From the NCBI GenBank assembly GCA_019638275.1, contig JAHBUC010000010.1, positions 85,126 to 149,125 of the forward strand: a stretch of 64,000 nucleotides of DNA, given 5' to 3'. This document shows positions 19,603 to 29,900 of this stretch, one piece after another. Each line of letters opens with the position of its first letter. Position 1 is the first letter of the stretch. The notes under the pieces are model-generated. The model was not told where the DNA came from, made no database searches, and worked only from the letters and a program-made list of their open reading frames with translations. The position numbers and the translations under genes are program-made. This DNA is from Cyclobacteriaceae bacterium. GTDB taxonomy: Bacteria > Bacteroidota > Bacteroidia > Cytophagales > Cyclobacteriaceae.

Positions 19603-20858
19603 AGCAGTTGAAATTTGTCATATCGATTGGAATGTTTCTGTTGTCGCTGCTATTAATTACCTGCGATACGAAGAATAATGTGGAGCCAACGTTTCGGAAT
19701 TATTTCATCCGCTATTATGGTGAAGATGGCAATCATGAGGCAAAAGATTTTGTGTTAACGAATGATGGGGGGGTAATAATCATTGGAACTGTTACTGTTG
19801 GTCAATCGCAGCGACTTTATGCGCTTAAAACTGACCTTGCAGGTAATCAACTGTGGAGTAAAACATTTGGATCAGTAACGAATGAGCGCGCTCAGGACAT
19901 TGAGCCTATTATTTACGGCACGGATGCTGGGAATTTTGCGATTCTATCGAACTTTGTTAAACCCGCTGTTGATAGTCTGGCGATGAGGTTAACGTTAATA
20001 TCAACCAATGGAGATAGTTTAAAAAGCTTTACAGTAAACATTTTCGAAAGTCAGGAGGGTAGTTCGGTAACACCACTTCAAAATGGAGATTACCTCATCG
20101 CTGGAAAAGTATCCAATGCTGATACACTTAATGTTGAACTTCCAGGTGTAATTGATCGTGAAGACCTGCTTACTGTGCGTATCAATGCTAACTTAAGTTC
20201 CGTAACGGAATTTGATCGTCTCGGAAGATCTTCTGAAGGATCAAATGTAAAAATTTTTGAGGCAGGGAATTACCTGTACACGATAGGTTATTCAAATGAA
20301 TCGATAGCCGGTACCCCAGCAGCAGTTGAAGATGGGCCAAACTTTTTTTTCAGGTCTCTAGGCCCCTTACCTACACCGGATTTAGTTATCGACTATGCTG
20401 GAACTGCTTCTGAAAGACAAGTCTTACGATCTGTATCCCGGACGTCATCGGGTTTACTCTTTGCAGTTGGTGATCAAACAGATTTATCTGATAACATTGC
20501 CTCAAGTAGGGTTTTTGCAGCCAGGGCAGTAGGTACAATTGCCAGTGTTGATCGCTCACGAACCATATTTGGCTCTACGGCACAAGCAGTTGCTATTGTT
20601 TCATCAGGTTCTTTTGATCAATTGGTGATCCTCAATTCTATTCAATCTTCAGGGCAAAGGGATATCGTCTTACTTAAAATCAATATTGAATTGAATGAAG
20701 TCCTGCGAATTACTTTTGGTGCTGTAAACAATGACGACCGAGGAGCGGCTGTTGCTGAGCTACCCAATGGCGATATTCTTATTTTAGGAACCATGGAACT
20801 GGCTGGACAACAGGATAAAATTGCCTTGATTAAGGTACGTGCCAATGGGACTTTTTAA
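19599..20858 (+). CDS. Lipoprotein with propeller-like repeats
   Basis: 419-residue SPII lipoprotein: hydrophobic N terminus ending in LLLITC with the acylated Cys at about 22. The mature part has repeated strand patterns typical of a beta-propeller (DGGVIIIGTVTVGQSQRLYA; GDYLIAGKVSNAD; GDILILGTMELAGQQDKIA), where each blade reads G-[DG]-h-h-I-x-G and alternates with loops. It overlaps the barrel gene by 4 nt and precedes the giant gene by 79 nt. It could be a surface-exposed partner of the giant protein or of the barrel; there is no direct evidence. Confidence 0.7.
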   Translation: MKQLKFVISIGMFLLSLLLITCDTKNNVEPTFRNYFIRYYGEDGNHEAKDFVLTNDGGVIIIGTVTVGQSQRLYALKTDLAGNQLWSKTFGSVTNERAQDIEPIIYGTDAGNFAILSNFVKPAVDSLAMRLTLISTNGDSLKSFTVNIFESQEGSSVTPLQNGDYLIAGKVSNADTLNVELPGVIDREDLLTVRINANLSSVTEFDRLGRSSEGSNVKIFEAGNYLYTIGYSNESIAGTPAAVEDGPNFFFRSLGPLPTPDLVIDYAGTASERQVLRSVSRTSSGLLFAVGDQTDLSDNIASSRVFAARAVGTIASVDRSRTIFGSTAQAVAIVSSGSFDQLVILNSIQSSGQRDIVLLKINIELNEVLRITFGAVNNDDRGAAVAELPNGDILILGTMELAGQQDKIALIKVRANGTF

Positions 20859-20937
20859 AGATTTTAAAAATTTTGTTTTTCGGGTTACAATTTAGATAAT
20901 GCGTTATTAATAGTTTATAGCTGGTTTAACTGCTCCT

Positions 20938-23900
20938 ATGCCTTCACTCTACCGCATTGCTTTTCTCTTTATTGCTTTTTTTGGAGCGTTTTCAGCTTTT
21001 TCCCAAGCCAATGTTACGATCACTCCTGCCACTACAACCGGTGGTGTACCCATATGTGTAGGCGGTAGTCCTGTAGGGCTGACACCTATCGTTATCTCAG
21101 AAACCGATACCGGTGATGGGCTTGACGATGATGCGATCGGTGGCCCTTTTGGTGATTGGGTTAACATTACATTGGTGTTGGGTATTCCAGTAGATTTCCA
21201 ATTTGTTCCCGGGGTTGGCTCTGCATTGGCATCTCCTGGAACAGATGACGTGGTAATCAATTCCATCACGGTTTTGGCAAACTCTGTCACACTAAATTTC
21301 AGTGCATTTAATAATACAGGAACTGATAAATTCGATGCAATAGTTATATCAGGTCTTCAGGTTCGGGCAGTCAGTGGTCCGGCACAAACTCTAAACATAA
21401 CGCGAACAGGAGGAACCAGTACCATTGCTGGTTTAGTGAATGGTACTGTTGTCGGATCTGTTACCAGTGCATTACCACCTGCACCGGTGATTACTGGCGA
21501 TAATTCTGTCTGCGCCAATGAGCAAAATGTAGTCTACTCAATTGCAGTAGATGCAGGCAATAACTATTCATGGATCGTGTCGGGTGGAACGATTGATGGT
21601 TCCTCAACAGGCAGCTCGGTAACGGTAGATTGGGGCACATCCGGAACTGGCTTTCTTCGTGTTACTGAAACCAATACAACAACAGGCTGCGCGACCACGA
21701 CCGCCAACTACAACGTAACCATCAACGCGAATCCCACCCCGGTCATCAGCGGTAACAACAGCGTGTGTGCGAATCAAACCGGAGTAGTGTACAGCACCCC
21801 AGTAGCAGCAGGCAGAACGTATAACTGGTCGGTAACAGGGGGAGCGATTACCGCAGGCGCAGGCACCAACAGCATCACGGTAACGTGGGGAGCAGCGGGA
21901 GCGGGCACCGTTCAGCTACAAGAAATTATTGATGCCACTACGTGCGCGGTAACTACACCATTCTACAACGTAACCATCAACGCCAACCCGGCACCGGTGA
22001 TTGGCGGACCGGCTACGGTATGTGCCAATGAGTCGGGTGCGGTGTATAGCACAGCCGCCACAGGCAACAACTTTAACTGGACAGTGAATGGCGGAACCAT
22101 CACTGCAGGCCAGGGCAGCAACAGCATTACGGTAACGTGGGGAGCAGCAGGCACCGGCACCGTTCGGGTAACCGAAACGATCACCGCCACAGGCTGCGCA
22201 ACCACGACCGCCAACTACAACGTAACCATCAACGCGAATCCCACACCGGTTATCAGCGGTAACAACAGCGTGTGTGCAAACGAGCAGGATGTAACATACA
22301 CAGTACCGTTCAACGCAGGAAGAACCTATGCGTGGACGGTAACGGGTGGAACTATCGATGGTCCATCAAATGGGAATAGCATTGTAGTAGACTGGGGAGC
22401 AGCAGGCCTGGGTACTGTAGCTGTTTTGGAAACAATACTGGCTACAGGTTGCAGTACACTAACGCCTGATTTTAACATCATCATCAATAACTCGCCATCA
22501 CCAGTAATCACCGGACTTTCAACTGTCTGTGCGAATACTACAGGGGTTGTCTATTCAACACCAAATGTTCCCGGAGATTTATATTCCTGGTCGGTTTCAG
22601 GTGGAACAATTGTATCAGGGGCCGGTACAAACTCAATAACCGTTAACTGGGGTGCAGCCGGAGCGGGATCAGTTTCCGTCACACAATTTATTGTCAGTAG
22701 CAGTTGTACGGTAACAACACCACCGTTCAACGTGACCATAGAGGCAATACCAACACCATCAATAACAGGTGATAATACGGTTTGCGAAAATGCACAAAAT
22801 AAAGTTTACAGCACGCCTTTAGTGGCTGGTCATACGTATGCATGGACTGTAACCGGTGGAGTAATTGATGGCTCCTCAACAGGAAACAGCATCGTAGTAG
22901 ACTGGGGTGCAGCGGGTACGGGAACAATTCAATTAACGGAAACCATAACAGCTTCTGGTTGCTTCATCACAACACCACTTTTCAATGTAAACATCAACAT
23001 TTTACCGACACCCGTTATCACAGGTCTTAATGTAGTGTGCGCCAATGATGCGGGAGTAGTCTATTCCACTCCAAACGCTCCAGGCAATACGTATACATGG
23101 TCTGTTACAGGTGGATCAATTGTATCAGGAGCCGGTACAAATTCAATAACCGTTAACTGGGGTGCAGCAGGAGCAGGAACTGTAGAAGTAACTGAGGTTG
23201 TTCCGTCCAGTAGTTGTATTACAACTACACCGGTTTATGCTGTTACCATAAATCCAACTCCGGTACCTGTGATAAGTGGCGATAATGCCGTTTGCGCAAA
23301 TGAACAAAACGTTGTCTACACCTCTCCATTCACGGCTGGCAATACGTATAGTTGGAATGTTACAGGGGGTACTATCGATGGACCGTCAACCAATAATACT
23401 GTAACCGTTGATTGGGGCGCTGCCGGACCAGGCACACTTACCTTGACAGAATCGGTAGGTGGATGTACAACGGTTACACCCGTTTACAACGTTACCATTA
23501 ATCCAAACCCAACACCTGTTATAACGGGTAGCAATAATGTCTGCCGAACAGAATCCGGTGTTATCTATTCCACTCCTTTGGTAGCAGGAAGCACCTATGC
23601 GTGGACAGTTGTTGGTGGATCGATAGATAGTGGTGCAGGCACCAATGAAATTTCTGTAACCTGGACATCAGCAGGAACCGGATCAGTATCGTTGGTTGAA
23701 ACCATAACAGCAACAGGGTGTAATACAGCTGCTGCTGCTCTTCTTGTAACGGTGTCACCCAATCCGATAGTAAACGCTGGAAGTGATCAGGAAATTTGCG
23801 AAGGATCAGCCTTTAATTTCAATACACAATCAACACCGGCAACAGCTTCAAGCTTTGCTTCATTGTTATGGACAACCACTGGAACGGGTGTGTTGTCGAA

Positions 23901-26900
23901 CGCTACAACCCTGACACCGGGTTATACACCAGGTGCAGGTGAAACCGGGCCTGTAACATTTACCCTTACTGCTGAGGGCATAGGTACTTGCACAGATGTT
24001 GCTGATCAAATGATTCTGAATATAACGCCACTGCCAACCGTGAACGCGGGAAGCAATAGTGAAACATGCGCAGGAGTTATTTTCAATTTTTCAACGCAGG
24101 CTACACCGGCATCAGCTACCAATTATGCAACACTGGCCTGGTCGCATACCGGAACAGGAACGTTGTTTAACCCAAATACACTTAATCCAACCTATTTGCC
24201 CGGATCAGGGGAGACGGGTACAATAACATTCACTTTACTCGTTACCAGCACAGGAAGTTGTGCAAGTACATCGGATCAAATGGATTTGGTGATCACACCA
24301 GCTCCTACAGTTAACGCTGGTGGTGATGCCGAGATATGTGAGGGATCAAGCTTTAACTTCGGTTCTCAGGTACCAGTAGCAACGGCCACCAACTTCGCTT
24401 CATTATTGTGGACAACTACCGGCACAGGATCACTTACAGGTGCCAACACGTTAACACCATCCTATACACCGGGAATCGGAGAAACAGGAAATGTAACATT
24501 TACCTTAACCGCAACCGGAAATGGTTCATGTGCAGCAGTACAAGATGCCATGATCTTACAAATCACTCCAACTCCGGCAGTGAATGCTGGCAGTGATGCA
24601 GAGATTTGCCAGGGTTCAAATTTTAGTTTTGCTTCGCAAGCTACACCGGCCTCAGCCAGTAATTTTGCATCACTTTTATGGACCACCACAGGTTCTGGTT
24701 CATTGTTTAACGCTACTACTTTAACACCAACCTACATACCACAGGCTGGTGAAACAGGTGTTGTTACCTTTACGCTCACTGCTGATGGAGCTGGAAGTTG
24801 CGCAGACGTAAACGATCAGATGACGCTTACCATTACACCGGCCGTTATCGTGTCAGCGGGAAGTGATGCAGAGATTTGTCAGGGTTTGCCATTTAATTTC
24901 TCCACACAATCAACACCAGCTTCGGCAAGTAATTTCAATACCCTTACCTGGACTACATCCGGGACTGGCTCTATAGCCAATGCAAATACGCTAGCACCAA
25001 CCTATACACCGGGTGTTGGCGAAACCGGAAACGTAGTCTTTACCTTAACCGCAACAGGCAATGGTAGTTGTGCAACGTTGAATGATCAGATGATTCTAGC
25101 CATCACGCCAGCGCCAACGGTATTTGCCGGAAGTGATGCGGAAACCTGCCAGGGCGTTACCTTCAATTTCGGAACACAGTCATCTCCGGCAACGGCTGGA
25201 CAGTTTAGCAGCATATTATGGACGACCACAGGAACCGGAACATTGGTAAATGCAACAACCTTATCGCCCATTTATACACCAGGAGTTGGTGAGACAGGTG
25301 CCGTTACATTCACGCTTACCGCAACAGGTAATGGAAGTTGTGCCAGTGTAAATGATCAAATGATTCTGACGATCACACCATCTGTTGTGGTATCTGCAGG
25401 AAGTGACGCAGAGACATGCCAGGGGGTAGCGTTTGTTTTCAGTGCACAATCCACTCCTGCATCGGCCAGTAATTTCAATACCCTCACCTGGACTACATCC
25501 GGAACCGGCTCATTAACCAACGCCAATACCCTCACACCAACCTATACTCCAGGTGTTGGTGAAACTGGTAATGTAACCTTTACCTTAACGGCAACGGGTA
25601 ATGGCAGTTGCGCTACCTTAAATGATCAAATGGTTATGACCATAACCCCTTCGCCACTTGTTACGGCCGGAAGCGATGCAGAGACATGTGAAGGAGTGAC
25701 TTTCAACTTCAATACGCAATCAACACCCGCATCTGCCTCAAATTTCTCAACGATACTGTGGACACACACGGGCGTTGGAATGATATTCAACGCCAATACA
25801 CTTACGCCCACGTATGAGCCTGGAATTGGTGAAACAGGAAATGTTGTCTTTACATTGACCGCCAACGGCAATGGAAGCTGCGCCCCGGTGATCGATCAAA
25901 TGACGCTGGTGATAACACCCGAACCTACAGCATTTGCTGGAAGCGATGCGGAAACCTGCCAGGGGGTAACCTTCAATTTCAGCACCCAGGCTACACCGGC
26001 AGCAACAACTCAGTTTGCCTCCGTATTGTGGACACATAACGGTACTGGAACACTAACAAATGCAAACACCTTAACACCAAGCTACACACCTGGAGTGGGG
26101 GAAACCGGAAATGTTATTTTGACACTCACGGCTAACGGTAACGGAAGTTGCGCCAGCGTGAATGATCAGATGACATTGGTCATAACACCAGCACCTGTTG
26201 CTTTTGCGGGCGGTGACTCAGAGACCTGCCAGGGAGTAACCTTTAATTTCAGCACACAGACAACGCCTTCATCGGCTTCTAATTTCTCATCCTTATCATG
26301 GACACATTCGGGTACAGGCACAATCTTTAATGCCAACACGCTTACACCTACCTATCAGCCAGGTGCAGGTGAGGCAGGTAACGTTACGTTTACACTAACT
26401 GTTAATGGGAATGGAAGTTGTACCAGTGTAACCGATCAAATGACATTGGTGATTACGCCTGCACCAACTGTAAATGCCGGTAGCAACCAGGAAACTTGTG
26501 AAGGAGTAACGTATAATTTCAATACACAATCTACACCGGCATCTGCTACCAACTACAACAGCATACTTTGGACAACTACCGGAACGGGTTCCCTAACCAA
26601 TGCCTCCACATTTACGCCAACGTACACGCCTGGAGTGGGAGAGACCGGTGCGGTAACATTCACACTTACGGCCAATGGAAATGGAAGCTGTGTTAGCGTG
26701 ACGGATCAAATGATTTTAAACATTACACCGGCACCCATTGTATCGGCTGGAAGTGATTCCGAAACTTGTCAGGGTGTGAATTTCAATTTCAGCACACTAG
26801 CAACACCGGCAAGCGTTTCAAATTTCAGCAGCATATTATGGACGACAACCGGTACAGGTTTACTCAGTAACGCCAATACACTTACGCCTACCTATGCACC

Positions 26901-29900
26901 CGGTGTAGGTGAAACCGGAACGGTAACGTTTACACTTACTGCCAATGGTAACGGTAGCTGTGTTTCGGTGAATGACCAGATGGTTTTGACTATTACCCCG
27001 GCACCAACTGTGTTTGCCGGAAGCGATGCTGAAACCTGCCAGGGAGTAACCTTTAATTTTTCATCACAAAGTTCACCAGCCACAGCTACAAACTTCCAAA
27101 GCATTTTGTGGACAAGTAGCGGAACCGGAACACTAAGCAATGCGAATACACTTACACCAACTTACGTGCCTGGAGCAGGTGAAACAGGCAACGTAATCTT
27201 TACATTAACCGCAACAGGTAATGGAAGTTGTGCCACCATTCAAGATCAAATGACCCTGGTGATTACGCCAGTTGCGGTAGTATCTGCCGGTAGTGATGCG
27301 GAAACCTGTCAGGGAGTAACCTTTAATTTCAATACCCAATCAACACCAGCATCAGCGGCCAACTTTAACACCATCTTATGGACTACAACGGGTGCAGGCT
27401 TACTCAGCAATGCCAATACCCTTACACCCACGTATGCACCGGCAATTGGTGAAACGGGTAACATCACCTTTACGCTTACCGCCACCGGCAATGGAAGTTG
27501 CGTAACGGTTAATGATCAAATGATACTTACCATCACTCCGGCAGCAACTGTTTTTGCAGGAAGTGATTCAGAAACCTGTCAGGGTGTAAACTTTAGTTTT
27601 GCCACGCAATCAAGTCCTGCCACAGCCACAAACTTCCTGTCGATTTTGTGGACTACTACCGGAACAGGTTCAATTGCCAATGCAAACACATTAACGCCTA
27701 TCTACACACCGGGCATTGGCGAAACCGGTAGCGTTCTATTCACACTAACAGCTACCGGAAACGGAAGCTGCGTATCGGTGCAGGATCAAATGACACTCAT
27801 AGTAACACCAGCCCCTGTGCTATCAGCAGGAAGTGATTCCGAAACTTGTCAGGGTGTGAATTTCAATTTCTCTACACAAAGCATTGGGGCTAGTGCCTCT
27901 AACTTTGCCACAATTGCTTGGACCACCACAGGCACTGGAATATTATTCAACCCAACCACACTTACACCAACTTACCAGCCCGGTGTTGGTGAAGCTGGTA
28001 ATGTAACCTTCACCCTAACCGCAACTGGTAACGGAAGTTGTGGCACCATTCAGGATCAGATGGTGCTTACCATTACACCATCGGCCAGTGTATCGGCAGG
28101 TAGCGATGCGGAAACCTGCGAAGGAGTGGTCTTTAATTTTACATCGCAAATAACGCCAGCGAGTGCAAGTAACTTCAGTTCAATTGCGTGGACAACCTCG
28201 GGCACAGGATCGTTGGCTAATGCCAATACCTTAACGCCAACCTATACCCCAGGTGCTGGGGAAACTGGCAACGTAACCTTTACCTTAACCGCTACCGGCA
28301 ATGGAAGTTGCGTTACCGTAAATGATGAAATGATATTGCGGGTAACACCGGCAGTGGTGGTTGAAGCCGGAAACAATGCAGAGATTTGTCAGGGTGGGGT
28401 TTTCAATTTCTCATCTCGTGTAACTCCGGCTACGGCTTCAAATTTCAGTGCTTTAATATGGACGCATACCGGTAGTGGTACGTTATTCGATGCCACCACA
28501 TTGTCGCCAACTTACTTTGCGACACCGGGTGAAACAGGTGTAGTAACCTTTACCCTTACTGCTATAGGTTCCGGAAGTTGTGCGAATCAGATTGATAACA
28601 TGACCATCACCATTACACCTGGCCCGATAGTAAATGCCGGTAGTAACGATGCGGTTTGCGAGGGCACTGCTTCATTTGATTTTTCAACACGTGCAACAAC
28701 AGCATCTTCCGCTAACGGCAGCCGATTGTGGTCGCATAATGGATCGGGCACGTTAAGTGACGATACGGCACTGAATCCCGTTTATACCATAGGCCCGGGC
28801 GATGTTGGAAACATAATCACCTTTACATTAACAGTTACCAGTGCTTCTGCAGTGTGTACAGTTGTATCCAGTTCATTTGAGCTTAGGGTTAATCCACAAG
28901 CGTTGGTATCAGTACCGGCTACTTTGGTTGATGTTTGTGAACCTACCCGGATCAATTTATCAGGCACAATAGGAGGAAGCGCTACCAATGGAAGCTGGAG
29001 TTTGCTAAGCGGTACCGGAACGTTATCCATTAGCAGTATTACAGGATTAAATGTTACCGCTACATATGATACCGGTCCTGCCGATGTTGGTACAGTACTC
29101 ACTTTCCGGTTAACCTCAAACGACCCGGATGGAACTGGCCCGTGTTCAGTGGCATTCATTGACGTTGATTACAATGTGGAAGAATCAGCCAAAGTATTTG
29201 CCGGTGCTGATTTCGCCATCTGCGAATATGATGACATTACCTTGAATGGCTCGTTCAGCGGTGCAGCTTCATCCGTAACCTGGACGGGCGGCACCAACAA
29301 TTTTGATGTGGCAACAAACCCGATTACGGGGTATACCTTAAATAACGCTGAGCGTTCAGCTACAAACCTCTCGATAACATTTACATTAACAACCAATGAC
29401 CCTCCTGGAGTTTGCCCTTCTGTTTCCGATCAGGTGGTGGTTGCTGTTAGGGATACGTTGAACTTTGTGACATTCACCGGTCTAAATCCGATCTATCAGG
29501 AAGATGACCCAATCGATGTGCTAACCGGTGTGCCTCCTGGTGGAACATTTACCGGACCAGGGATTATTTCCGGAACAAATCAATTCAACCCAGATTTTGC
29601 CAATATTGGAACAAATGCTATCCGATACACTTACCAGGATCCTGCTACAGGCTGTTTTAGTAGCCCTATTATTACTACAATTGTTAACCCGGTTACAAAC
29701 ATCAACTGGGATATCAAGCTATTCAACCCTACCTCAAATCAGTATGACATAACCGCTCCTGAAATTGGAGGAATTCAGCAAATATGTGCTACAGTACGTG
29801 CCGGTGATGTCTTATTAAAAGGCGTTCCTGATGTTTTGGATCCGAGCGGAAGTACACTAAATCCTCCATTCTTCACAATCACCCCGGATGTTACACCGTC

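Noticed and set aside
21478..28893. Considered a CRISPR-like or tandem DNA-level array
   Set aside because: The units are in-frame, encode conserved Ig-like domains and differ at third positions, so the repetition is at protein level.
28782..29159. 125-aa minus-strand frame and many similar minus-strand frames across the giant repeat gene
   Set aside because: They recur at the period of the repeat units, so they are antisense shadows of the repeats and not independent genes.
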